A stretch of DNA of 48,994 bases, taken from contig JACQWQ010000239.1 of assembly GCA_016209205.1 (NCBI GenBank), positions 1 through 48,994 on the forward strand, read 5' to 3'. The notes beneath the pieces were generated by a model, which ran no database searches, had not been told where the DNA came from, and saw only the letters and a list, made by a program, of their open reading frames with translations. Within the stretch, counting starts at the first letter, position 1, and each line of letters opens with the position of its first letter. Positions 8,396 through 16,705 of this stretch are shown piece by piece. The stretch comes from Chloroflexota bacterium (GTDB taxonomy: Bacteria; Chloroflexota; Anaerolineae; UBA4142; SHND01). Made by a program: the position numbers and the translations under genes.

Positions 8396-9150
8396 TGCTC
8401 AAGTTGATGCGCGACTTGGGCGGAACGATTGCGCATGCGTCCATAGCGCGAACGAATTTCCCACACGCGCGAGGCGGCTTCCCATTTCACGCGCATGGAC
8501 ATTTTAGAATGCCCAATCCGCCGGTCTTCAAAATAAATCGGATACTCTAAAATTCGCAAGCCGTGTTGTTCCGTCAGGTACGCCATCTCGACCTGAAACA
8601 CGTACCCGTTTGCGCGCACTTGGGACAGATTGATTTCTTCCAACGCGCTGCGGCGCCATAGCTTGAATCCTGCGGTCGCATCGTGCACGTCAAGTCCGAG
8701 AATCAACCGCACGTAAACGCTGTTTGCCCACCAACTCAGCAGGTAACGTCCAAAACTCCAGCGCTCGTCCAATTTCCCGCCCGGCACATACCGCGAACCG
8801 ACGACGACGTCGTGCGCGTCAATTTTTTCCAGGAAACGCGGAATGTAATCCGGTGAATGTGAAAAATCCGCGTCCATTTGCACGATATAATCGGCGCCGT
8901 TTTGCATCGCCCACGTAAAACCTTCGAGATATGCCGTACCCAATCCTGATTTTGCGGCGCGATGAATGACCTGAAAACGCGGCGCAAATTCGCGGCGCAA
9001 AGCGTCGGCAATCTCGCCCGTACCATCAGGCGAATCGTCATCTACAATCAAAATGTCGAGCTCGGGAAGTGGGAGCTGGAGGAGAGCGGTTGTGATCGCG
9101 CGGAGGTTATCGGCTTCGTTGTACGTCGGTATGACGACCGTGATCTTCAT
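8392..9150 (-). CDS. Polyprenol-phosphate mannosyltransferase (GT2, DPM1-like)
   Basis: A 252-residue family 2 glycosyltransferase that moves a sugar, usually mannose, from GDP-mannose to polyprenyl phosphate at the inner face of the membrane. Visible motifs are the N-terminal [11 protein letters not shown], the DDDSPDGT loop, the metal-binding [11 protein letters not shown] segment, and GSRYVPGG. There is no C-terminal membrane domain, so it is the short DPM1 type. The ATG at 9150 (MKITVV) is preferred over the in-frame TTG at 9156, because the predicted -10 box lies only eight bases before it; the message is probably leaderless. It overlaps the YfhO-flippase gene by ATGA, so it probably supplies lipid-linked sugar to that membrane machinery. 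Confidence 0.88.
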   Translation of the reverse strand: MKITVVIPTYNEADNLRAITTALLQLPLPELDILIVDDDSPDGTGEIADALRREFAPRFQVIHRAAKSGLGTAYLEGFTWAMQNGADYIVQMDADFSHSPDYIPRFLEKIDAHDVVVGSRYVPGGKLDERWSFGRYLLSWWANSVYVRLILGLDVHDATAGFKLWRRSALEEINLSQVRANGYVFQVEMAYLTEQHGLRILEYPIYFEDRRIGHSKMSMRVKWEAASRVWEIRSRYGRMRNRSAQVAHQLEH

Positions 9151-9158
9151 CGGCAAAG

Positions 9159-9186
9159 ATTATAACCGTACAAGCCAGTTTCTCAA
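9159..9186 (-). promoter_or_regulatory. Promoter for a leaderless transcript of the mannosyltransferase operon
   Basis: On the minus strand, TTGAGA (9186-9181), a 16-base spacer and a perfect TATAAT (9164-9159) are followed after eight bases by the ATG at 9150. Transcription would start at or within two or three bases of the start codon, and no Shine-Dalgarno sequence is present. Confidence 0.6.
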
Positions 9187-9490
9187 ACAAGGTAACTCCC
9201 TACCCTAGTGGTTCACCACAAAAGTTTTGTGGGGTTGTCACTGCGAGAGCAGTAGCCGGCGTTGATACAGCGGAGGTCGGATTTTGAAAGGCGAAAGTGG
9301 GATGAAAGTAAAGCTAGACAATCCCAAAGGAAGCTTGTACATTATGCGCTGACGACCTTGCAAGTTCGCTGGGTTGAGAAACCCTTCGTGTTCTTTGTGT
9401 CCTTCGTGGATCATTCAGCGACCGCGATGATTGCAGGATCAGGTATGAGGCGTTATGAATTCGGTGGGGTGCAGACTAGACGCAGCGCGG
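9187..9490. other. Divergent intergenic region with a small palindrome and repeat words
   Basis: No gene was seen. CCACAAAA (9216-9223) and TTTTGTGG (9225-9232) form a near-perfect palindrome that could be an operator or part of a repeat. Near 9381-9412 lie TTCGTG/TTCTTTGTG/CCTTCGTGG words of a kind common in repeat-rich genomes. No convincing promoter for the plus-strand gene at 9505 was found; TAGACA...TACATT near 9316-9344 is a weak candidate. Confidence 0.4.
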
Positions 9491-9504
9491 AAAGGTAGAC
9501 GATT

Positions 9505-12312
9505 ATGAACAAGAGCGGAGCAAAACGGAGAACGCGCGCTGCGCTATGGCTGCGCGATTTCCCGATGTGGTTGCGGGCTTTGTCGCGGAGCGGTCAGCCG
9601 TCGCGTCCTGCCGCTGCGAACGCGGAGCTCGATCAACAGGCGCAACAGCGCGCCGAGCGTCTTTCTCTGCTCAACCACATCGCGCGCGCCCTCAGCACGA
9701 CTTTGAATTTGGACGAATTGTTGGAGGTCGTTTATCGCGAGATCACCGCCGGAATTGCAGCCGATACTTTTTTTATCGCGTTGTACGACCCTGCGACCAA
9801 TGAAATGGATTTCCGCGTTCAGGTGGACCGGGGAGTACGCGAACCGCCGGTGCGCCGCTCTTTGCCCAATGGACTCATCTCGTCTGTTATCACCCACAAG
9901 CAGCCCATCCTCATCCGCGATCTGGAGCAGGAAAAAGAGTATCAGGCGCGGGTGTCCTTGTGGGGCACCATGCTGGCTCCGGCATCGTATCTGGGTGTTC
10001 CGATGCTCATCGGCGATGAGGTGGTCGGCGCCATCTCCGTCCAAGCATATCGCCCCAACGCCTATGGCGACGCGGAACAAGAACTGCTGTCCACGATTGC
10101 AGACACGGTGGCGGTGGCGATCAAGAATGCGCAGCTGTATCAAGAGGCGCACCAATACGCCCAAGTCATGCACGCGCTGAATCAGATCGGACAGAAATTA
10201 ACCGCCACGCTCAATGTGGACGAAGTCATCGCGCTGCTGCGACGTGACGCGAGCGATCTTTTGCAGCCCGGCAATTTCGCGCTGGCGCTGCACGATGAAA
10301 CACGCGGCGATCTCGAAATGAAACTCTACCTGGACCACGGCGAGTCGAAAAAAAGTTTCCGTTTCGACTTGGGCAGTGCCTTGGTGAGTCAAGTGATCGC
10401 GAATCGAGAGCCAATCATCGCGGTGGATTATCAAAGCGAATGTGAGAAACGCGGCGTCAAGCCGATCCTGCGCGATGCCCGGGCTTGGTTGGGTGTGCCA
10501 TTGGTTGCCAGAGAAAAGGTGCTGGGCGCACTGATGGTTTGGGACAATGAGCGCGCGGGAACCCTTCAAGAGCGCGATCAACAGGTTCTGTCAACCCTCG
10601 CCGCCCAAGCCGCGATTGCGATTGATAATGCGCGGCTGTATGGGTTGGAACATCATGCCCGCCAAGTCGCCTCTCTCTTGTACGAGATGGGGCAGCTCTT
10701 TTCCTCGACTCTCGATCAACAAAAGGTTGTCGAGCAGATCAGCCGCCGTTGTTCCCAAGTTCTGGATGTGGACTTGGTTCTGCTCCGTTTGATCGAGGGC
10801 AACAACCTCGTGCTAAGGGGCAGCTTTTTTCGTCATCCAGAGGAGGAGATCGAAGTAACGCGGTTACTGCAAGAAAATCCCATTCATGTGGGAACGGGCA
10901 TCGCCGGGCGCGTCGCGCAGACAGGCGAACCGGCAATGTCCGGCAGCGCGCCGGTGCAATCGCTGACCCTACCGGGCTTTGTCAATTTCTTGAGCCAACG
11001 GCAGTGGCTCGTCGTGCCCCTGAAAGTAAAAGAAGCGGTCATCGGCGTATTGACTTTTATTACCGCCGACGCGGCGCGTTCGTTTTCGCCGCGTGACGTT
11101 GCCCTGGCGCAGGGGATCGCCAATCAGGCGGCAATCGCCCTTGAGAATGCACGTCTCTTTGAGGCGGAACAATCGCGCCGCGCGGAAGCGAATGCGCTCT
11201 ACGACCTCTCGCGCGCCCTCGCGGACATTCCTCAAGATTTGGACGCGATCCTCAACCTTGTCACCCGGCACGCCGTCGAAAGTGTTCGGATCACCTTTGC
11301 ACGTGTCGCGCTGCTGGACGGCGAAGAATTTGTCTGGCGGGCGGCGTACCCTGTCCGCGCGCTCGAGCACGATCTGGAGGTCGGCGCGCGCGCGCCGACC
11401 TCCGCGCTTTCCTATTGCCGACGCGCACTGCAGCAAAATACACCCGTCGTCCTGCACAGCGCTAGTCCCGATCTGGGCGAGTACGAACGGAGGACCCTTT
11501 TCGGTGATACGGCTCGTACGCTTTGCCTTGTTCCGCTGCTGATCGGCGATCCTGCCGCTTTCACCAGTCGCTCCGGGGGTTCCGGTCGCGCGTTGGGCTT
11601 GTTGCTGCTCGGCGAAGCGCGGCGTCAAGAACGCGAGCCATTCGGTGCTGAAAAACTCCGGCTGGCGCGCAGCATCGCTGACCAGGCGGCGAGCGCGCTG
11701 CATCGCGCGGAACTGTTTGCGGAGCTGGAACGCGCGTATTTGCAAACGGTGCTGGCACTCGCCAACGCGGTGGACGCCAAGGACAACTATACCGCAGATC
11801 ACGCGCTGCGCCTGGCAGAAAGTGCGACGGCGGTCGGGCGCGCATTGGGATTGAGTCCACGCGAATTGCTCGAGCTGCGCTACGGCGCGATCTTGCACGA
11901 CATTGGCAAGATTGGCGTCTCTGATTCGATTTTGAAAAAACCGGCTGAACTTGACGCTGGCGAATGGGATCAGATGCGCCAACATCCCAAGATTGGCGCG
12001 GAGATTCTCATACCGGTCGCGCGCTTGCAAGGTCCAGCGGAAATCGTCCGTCACCACCACGAACGTTATGACGGCAAGGGCTATCCTGACGGCTTGGTCG
12101 GTGAAGCGATTCCGCTCGGCGCGCGGATTCTCACTGTAGTGGATGCGTTCAGCGCGATTGTGGATAAACGCGTTTATAAAGGGGCACGCTCTGATGAGGA
12201 GGGAGTCGCGGAACTGCAACGCTGCGCAGGCACACAATTCGACCCGCGCGTCGTAGAGACGTTCTTGCGCCTGCTGGAGCACGGTTTTGGCAGTCACAGG
12301 AAAGAGGTTTGA
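9505..12312 (+). CDS. Four-GAF HD-GYP phosphodiesterase
   Basis: A 935-residue soluble protein predicted to degrade the second messenger c-di-GMP. Four GAF sensor domains follow one another at about 60-220, 235-385, 395-555 and 565-735. The C-terminal HD-GYP domain (about 745-930) has an intact HDIGKIG (from His798) and HHHERYDGKGYPDG (about 850-863), the metal-binding and GYP signatures of active enzymes. The signals sensed by the GAF domains cannot be read from sequence. The ATG at 9505 follows AAAGG at 9491-9495. The gene is followed after six bases by a GGDEF cyclase gene, so one operon encodes enzymes with opposite effects on c-di-GMP. Confidence 0.93.
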   Translation: MNKSGAKRRTRAALWLRDFPMWLRALSRSGQPSRPAAANAELDQQAQQRAERLSLLNHIARALSTTLNLDELLEVVYREITAGIAADTFFIALYDPATNEMDFRVQVDRGVREPPVRRSLPNGLISSVITHKQPILIRDLEQEKEYQARVSLWGTMLAPASYLGVPMLIGDEVVGAISVQAYRPNAYGDAEQELLSTIADTVAVAIKNAQLYQEAHQYAQVMHALNQIGQKLTATLNVDEVIALLRRDASDLLQPGNFALALHDETRGDLEMKLYLDHGESKKSFRFDLGSALVSQVIANREPIIAVDYQSECEKRGVKPILRDARAWLGVPLVAREKVLGALMVWDNERAGTLQERDQQVLSTLAAQAAIAIDNARLYGLEHHARQVASLLYEMGQLFSSTLDQQKVVEQISRRCSQVLDVDLVLLRLIEGNNLVLRGSFFRHPEEEIEVTRLLQENPIHVGTGIAGRVAQTGEPAMSGSAPVQSLTLPGFVNFLSQRQWLVVPLKVKEAVIGVLTFITADAARSFSPRDVALAQGIANQAAIALENARLFEAEQSRRAEANALYDLSRALADIPQDLDAILNLVTRHAVESVRITFARVALLDGEEFVWRAAYPVRALEHDLEVGARAPTSALSYCRRALQQNTPVVLHSASPDLGEYERRTLFGDTARTLCLVPLLIGDPAAFTSRSGGSGRALGLLLLGEARRQEREPFGAEKLRLARSIADQAASALHRAELFAELERAYLQTVLALANAVDAKDNYTADHALRLAESATAVGRALGLSPRELLELRYGAILHDIGKIGVSDSILKKPAELDAGEWDQMRQHPKIGAEILIPVARLQGPAEIVRHHHERYDGKGYPDGLVGEAIPLGARILTVVDAFSAIVDKRVYKGARSDEEGVAELQRCAGTQFDPRVVETFLRLLEHGFGSHRKEV

Positions 12313-12318
12313 CACCCG

Positions 12319-14865
12319 ATGCGCCCTACCCACCACAAAGGATCGCCAAAGAGTCCGCGCTTGTGGCATGTTATCCGGCTCAGCCCGATCTTGTTTGTTC
12401 TCCTCACCGTAATCGTCGTCTTTTTCTTGCTGATCGGGACACAAATACGTTTGGAAGTAATCCTCATCGCGGCTCTGGGAACGTTGTATATGATTTTGAT
12501 TGAGATACCGTTCCGCGCAAGCCATAAAGCCATTGCAGAGACTGCGCCGCACTGGGTCGCCATCGGCAACACGTTGATAATCACACTTGCCGTTACGCTC
12601 TTTGGCGCGGTGACGCCCTTGATTGCTGCCTACTATCCGGTGTCCATTGCAGCCATGGCGGCACGACACGGTCTCCGGTTCGCGGTGTGGACGGCGTTTC
12701 TCTCCACACTCGGGTATCTCACCGCACTCACGCTCGCCGGAATTATTCAACTCCACGTGACCGAATCGGTGGCGCTGATCGGCATCTTTTTTCTCATTGC
12801 CCTCTTGACCGGTTCGATCGCGGAGGCGGCGCGAAGGCGAGCGCATGAACTCGCCGCCGAGCGTGTGGTCGCGATGGCGGTCAGTCAGCCCCTTGACCTA
12901 CAGCGAGTGCTTGACCTGGCGCTCGATCAAGCCCTCGTCACGCTTCATGTAAGTGCAGGGGCGATTTATCTCGCGGACGAAGCGCAGACGGAACTTACTC
13001 TGGCGGTCTGGCGTCATCCGTCTCCAGAATACGCCATGCGTTGGGACCGTCATCGTTTGGGCGAAGGGATCACGGGGCAAGCGGCTGCCCGACGCGAAGC
13101 CATCATCGTTCACAATCTCGATCAGGACCCGCGCGTCTCACAGGAACGACGCGAGTCCCCGCGTCTCCTTTCACAGGTCAGTGTGCCGTTGATCGCGCAA
13201 AACCGTTTGGTTGGCGTGTTGAACGTCAACGGATACGAGCCGCGCGACTTTTCCGAAGCGGATGCCGCGCTCTTGCGCGCGATTGCCACGAGCGTTGCCG
13301 TGGCGATTGACCACGCGCGGCTGTTCGAGACGTTGGAGCAGCGCGTGGCAGAACGCACTGCGGAACTTGCCGCGCTGAATCAGATCGCCGCGAGCGTCAA
13401 CCAATCTCTGGCTCTGGATGAAATCATGGACACCGCGCTGGGGGAACTCACTCACACGCTGTCAGTGCGCGGGGGATGGATTCATCTTTTGGACCCCGAA
13501 CGCAAGGAGTTAATTCTGCGTGCAGAGCGCGAGGAGAGCGGAACAATCCGCGCCTATTATCAGACGATCCGTGCGGATCAAGAATACTTTCGACAAATCG
13601 TGCAGAATCGTCAACCCTTTACGATGAACCTGGAGGAGGTTCATGTCAAGACGTCGAGTCCGTCGTCCGCAGCGGGTTATCGCTCGATTTGTGGTGTGCC
13701 GTTAACGGTCGAGGATCGTGTCGTCGGCGCGCTCGGGATGGCGAGCGATCAGCGCGACCGCTTTGGGGAAACAGAATTGCGCTGGCTCGGCGGCGCAGCC
13801 AACACGATCGCGGTCGCGTTAAAGAATGCACGCCTGTTTGAATCCGTGGAACGTCAGTTAAAGCAACTGGCTGCGCTGCGGGAGATTGACCACGATCTCA
13901 GTTCGATGCTCGACCTCAAGCCGATGCTAGAGACCATGCTCGAGTGCCTCGAAGAGGTTGTGCCATTTGACAGTGCAGCGGTGCTCTTGCGTGACAAGAA
14001 TAGCTTGCGCGCGGTTGCCGCGCGCGGACGCGAACAGAGCTTGCTGCAACAATTCGAACTCGACATTTCGGACAACGTAATCTTTCGAGAAATGGACGCC
14101 AAGCGCACGACGATCTTGATCCGTGATCTGTCAAGCCACCCGGGCTGGGTGGTTGTGCCCGGAGTGCAGTTCGCGCAGGCATGGCTTGGCGCGCCGCTGG
14201 TCGCACGCGGCGAAATCATCGGGCAGCTCGGCCTATTCAGCGCGGCGGCGGGCGCGTTCACTCGCGAACACTGTGATCTGCTGCTCGCCTTTGCCAATCA
14301 CGCCGCGATCGCGATTGCGAATGCCCAGCTCCATGCAGAGTTGCACGAACAGGCGCGGCACGACAGTTTGACGCAGGTGTTGACGCACGGCGCATTCATT
14401 ACGGATTTGCACAAGGCGTACGCGGAAACGCAAAGCCGGGGCGAATCGCTCGCGATGATTATGCTCGACCTGGACGCCTTCAAGCACTATAACGATACGT
14501 ATGGACACGTCGTCGGCGATATGGTTCTGACGGCGACGGTGCAGGCAATCCGCGCGCACGTCAAACGCGCGGACTTGATCGGGAGGTGGGGTGGCGAGGA
14601 ATTCGCGATTGCGCTGCCCGGCGCGAATCTCGCGGACGCGCTGCGGGTCGCCCAGCGCATTCGTGCAACGCTCGCAGGCACTGCCATCAAGGATCGGCAG
14701 GGTCAACCGATTTTAGCACCGACGGCCAGCCAGGGGACCGCGGCCGCGCCGGAAACAGCGCACGCGGTTGACGAGTTGATCGAACAAGCCGACCGCGCGC
14801 TGTATCGCGCCAAGGCGAATGGGCGCGATCAAATCGCGCGGGTGGATAGGGGCGTGCGGTTCTAG
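12319..14865 (+). CDS. Membrane GAF-GGDEF diguanylate cyclase
   Basis: An 848-residue protein predicted to make c-di-GMP. About six membrane helices occupy residues 20-170. Three GAF domains follow (about 190-345, 365-530 and 545-700), then a GGDEF domain (about 705-845). The active-site loop is RWGGEEF near 756-762, and the substrate/metal segment DLDAFKHYNDTYGHVVGD is complete, so it should be active. The inhibitory I-site motif RxxD before the active site reads KRAD, that is Lys instead of Arg at the first position, so feedback inhibition may be weak. AAAGAGG at 12301-12307 precedes the ATG. It is translationally close to the HD-GYP gene. Confidence 0.92.
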   Translation: MRPTHHKGSPKSPRLWHVIRLSPILFVLLTVIVVFFLLIGTQIRLEVILIAALGTLYMILIEIPFRASHKAIAETAPHWVAIGNTLIITLAVTLFGAVTPLIAAYYPVSIAAMAARHGLRFAVWTAFLSTLGYLTALTLAGIIQLHVTESVALIGIFFLIALLTGSIAEAARRRAHELAAERVVAMAVSQPLDLQRVLDLALDQALVTLHVSAGAIYLADEAQTELTLAVWRHPSPEYAMRWDRHRLGEGITGQAAARREAIIVHNLDQDPRVSQERRESPRLLSQVSVPLIAQNRLVGVLNVNGYEPRDFSEADAALLRAIATSVAVAIDHARLFETLEQRVAERTAELAALNQIAASVNQSLALDEIMDTALGELTHTLSVRGGWIHLLDPERKELILRAEREESGTIRAYYQTIRADQEYFRQIVQNRQPFTMNLEEVHVKTSSPSSAAGYRSICGVPLTVEDRVVGALGMASDQRDRFGETELRWLGGAANTIAVALKNARLFESVERQLKQLAALREIDHDLSSMLDLKPMLETMLECLEEVVPFDSAAVLLRDKNSLRAVAARGREQSLLQQFELDISDNVIFREMDAKRTTILIRDLSSHPGWVVVPGVQFAQAWLGAPLVARGEIIGQLGLFSAAAGAFTREHCDLLLAFANHAAIAIANAQLHAELHEQARHDSLTQVLTHGAFITDLHKAYAETQSRGESLAMIMLDLDAFKHYNDTYGHVVGDMVLTATVQAIRAHVKRADLIGRWGGEEFAIALPGANLADALRVAQRIRATLAGTAIKDRQGQPILAPTASQGTAAAPETAHAVDELIEQADRALYRAKANGRDQIARVDRGVRF

Positions 14866-14891
14866 AGTCAATCTACCCGTTTTCAAAACTT

Positions 14892-14943
14892 GTTCAAAAC
14901 CTGTGAGGGTCTCTGCTTCGCGCCGACCTCACAGGTTTTGAAC
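14892..14943. repeat. Palindrome of the TTCAAAACCTGTGAGGTC family
   Basis: Arms at about 14892-14911 and 14925-14943 match apart from one extra base. It is related to the perfect palindrome at 3159-3201. It lies 27 bases after the GGDEF gene stop and may double as a terminator, although no T-run follows. Confidence 0.7.
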
Positions 14944-15190
14944 TTGCACATTTCTTAAGGTTCGTTATAATCCTCGCCTTGGATGCAAGTACTTTTTGAT
15001 TGACTCACCCTTGCGGTGATGAACCCCTTCCCTTTCATCACCGTCGCTCTGCGAGCCAGCTGTACGTCAGCCCGATTCCAAAACACTCTACTCGGTTTCC
15101 TCATGTATGACGTGTCCTCCACAGGTCGGAGGCGCTCGCGGCTACGGACGCAAAGAGATCAAAGCGATTTCTATCGCTCAGGAGTTTGCA
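14944..15190 (+). promoter_or_regulatory. Promoter and structured leader of the OmpR-type regulator
   Basis: TTGCAC (14944-14949), a 16-base spacer and TATAAT (14966-14971) form a good promoter. The leader of about 210 bases contains GGTGATGAA (15015-15023) complementary to TTCATCACC (15034-15042). It also has TCACC at 15005-15009, which can compete for the same GGTGA. No gene was seen in it. The alternative pairings could regulate, but this is inference. Confidence 0.5.
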
Positions 15191-15853
15191 ATGCCAGCGA
15201 CCGTACTGATTATCGCCAACGACAAGGATGTTACCGCGCAGCTTGCCGAATCGTTTAACAAAAAAGAATTTTCCGTTTTGACCGCGCACAGTGGGCGCCA
15301 AGCATTGGCGCAAGCCAAAACGCGCATGCCGGATGCCATCGTTTTGGATTCCACGGCGCCGCGCCTGAGCATCAAGCGATTGGTGCGCGCGCTGCGTAGC
15401 GACTCGCATGCGATTTTGATTTTGCTGGCGCAGAATCCGAATCGGGTGGACGGCGTCACGAATGCGCAGTTGGTCTTGCCCAAAGCTACTACGCCGAAAA
15501 AACTTTCGCAGCGCGTGCGCGCCGCGTTGGAGAATCGCCCTCCGCGCGAGCTGCGCGCCGGGAATTTGACTTTGAACATGGAACGCCGCCGCATCACGCG
15601 CGGCAGTCGCTCGCACAAATTGACGCCCAAAGAATTCGAGCTCTTGAAACTTTTTATGCTGTGTCCCGGACAACTCGTCACGCGGCGCACGTTGATGAAA
15701 GAAATTTGGCGCACTGATTACTTGGGCGATACACGCACGCTCGACGTACACATGCGCTGGCTGCGCGAAAAAATCGAAGATGATCCCAACAAGCCACGTT
15801 TGCTCGTGACCGTGCGCGGCGAAGGGTACCGGCTGGAAGTCAAAGAAAAGTAA
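15191..15853 (+). CDS. OmpR/PhoB-type response regulator (orphan)
   Basis: A 220-residue two-domain DNA-binding regulator. The receiver (residues 1-115) has a putative phospho-acceptor Asp in 'AIVLDST' and the conserved Lys in 'VLPKATT', but only one clear acidic residue in the metal pocket (NDKD), so it is a slightly atypical receiver. The C-terminal half is a winged helix of the trans_reg_C type, with 'LTPKEFELLKLFM', 'RRTLMKEIW' and 'RGEGYRL'. The ATG at 15191 follows AGGAG; the frame is open upstream to 15107 but lacks support there. No histidine kinase gene lies next to it. Its position after the c-di-GMP genes behind its own promoter does not reveal its targets. Confidence 0.88.
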   Translation: MPATVLIIANDKDVTAQLAESFNKKEFSVLTAHSGRQALAQAKTRMPDAIVLDSTAPRLSIKRLVRALRSDSHAILILLAQNPNRVDGVTNAQLVLPKATTPKKLSQRVRAALENRPPRELRAGNLTLNMERRRITRGSRSHKLTPKEFELLKLFMLCPGQLVTRRTLMKEIWRTDYLGDTRTLDVHMRWLREKIEDDPNKPRLLVTVRGEGYRLEVKEK

Positions 15854-15861
15854 AAAAAAAT

Positions 15862-15890
15862 CTCAAGTTACGACGTAACTTGAGGTCTTT
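15862..15890. terminator. Bidirectional terminator between convergent genes
   Basis: CTCAAGTTAC (15862-15871) and GTAACTTGAG (15875-15884) form a perfect 10-bp stem with a three-base loop. It has a T-rich run on the plus side and a long A-run on the other side, so it serves both directions. The minus-strand TagA/WecG frame ends inside the stem at 15868. Confidence 0.85.
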
Positions 15891-16626
15891 TGTGCGCCCC
15901 CCATCGCCCCCGCCGCAATATCTTTACTACGAAAACGACGAGCGCCCACTGCCGCTTTGCCCGCCAGGGTTGAATTGTCAAGCGAAACAACCACTCCAAG
16001 CCAAGCCGCTGCATCCACGATGGCGCGCGGCGCACGCGTTTCGCGATAAAGTCAAACGCCCCGCCGACGCCAATCGCCACGCGCACGTTGGGCAGGTTAT
16101 GACGATTGCGTTCAATCCAGATGTCTTGGGCCGGCGCGCCGTACGCCACAAACAACAAGTCGGCGCCGCTTTCGTGAATGCGCTCCAGAATCGCGCTTGT
16201 TTCCGCGGGGTCGGGCGAACCTTCGAACGTGCCGACGATTTTCAGTTTGCGATAACGCGCCTGGAGCCGCGCGGCTGCCAAACCGCCGACGCCATCGCGC
16301 CCGCCGAGCAAAAAAACTTTCCAACCACACACCGCCGCGACGCCGCACAGATACCACACAAAATCGGTGCCTGCGACGCGTTCCCGCAGCGGTGTGCCTT
16401 GTGCCTGCGCCGCGCGCAGCAAGTTCGCGCCGTCGGGCAAGTTCAAATCGCTCGCGGCAAGCGTGCGCGCAAAGTCCGCGTCCTTTTGCGCCGCGACAAT
16501 GAACTCTGGGTTGACCGTGACAATATGGTGCAAACGCGGCTCTTGCATCCAGTCGTCCACTTGCGCCAGCGCCTCAGCCATCGTCACGTCGTCAACGCGC
16601 ACACCCAATACTTGAATGGAATTCAT
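15868..16626 (-). CDS. WecG/TagA/CpsF family glycosyltransferase
   Basis: A 252-residue GT26 enzyme. Family members transfer N-acetylmannosamine(-uronate) or a similar sugar from UDP to a polyprenyl-linked acceptor in cell-wall or exopolysaccharide synthesis. Visible features are the N-terminal 'VNPEFIVAAQKD', 'LPDGANLL', the GTDF segment with the likely catalytic Asp, 'VAYGAPAQDIWIERN', and the C-terminal 'GVGGAFDFIAKRVRRAPSWMQRLGLEWLFRL'. The ATG at 16626 (MNSIQVLG) is preferred. The frame continues upstream to 16689, but those residues are translated GTGACGGGT repeat. The last few codons lie in the terminator stem. The next gene in the same direction is an aminotransferase 80 bases upstream. 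Confidence 0.9.
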   Translation of the reverse strand: MNSIQVLGVRVDDVTMAEALAQVDDWMQEPRLHHIVTVNPEFIVAAQKDADFARTLAASDLNLPDGANLLRAAQAQGTPLRERVAGTDFVWYLCGVAAVCGWKVFLLGGRDGVGGLAAARLQARYRKLKIVGTFEGSPDPAETSAILERIHESGADLLFVAYGAPAQDIWIERNRHNLPNVRVAIGVGGAFDFIAKRVRRAPSWMQRLGLEWLFRLTIQPWRAKRQWALVVFVVKILRRGRWGAHKRPQVTS

Positions 16627-16632
16627 GAAGGA

Positions 16633-16697
16633 AGTGACGGGTGACGAGTGACGGGGGACGGGGGAAGGACCAACGTCGCCACCCGTCACCCGTCACT
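16633..16697. repeat. GTGACGGGT repeats in inverted arrangement
   Basis: Several GTGACGGG/GTGACGAG units (16633-16668) face CCCGTCACCCGTCAC (16683-16697). The same word also occurs at 41002-41015, 43327-43340 and 46528-46575, always in gaps between genes. Confidence 0.75.
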
Positions 16698-16705
16698 TTA
16701 CCCTT

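Noticed and set aside
10969..12846. 625-residue frame antisense to the HD-GYP and GGDEF genes
   Set aside because: It spans two clearly real genes on the other strand and has biased Arg/Gln-rich composition without domains.
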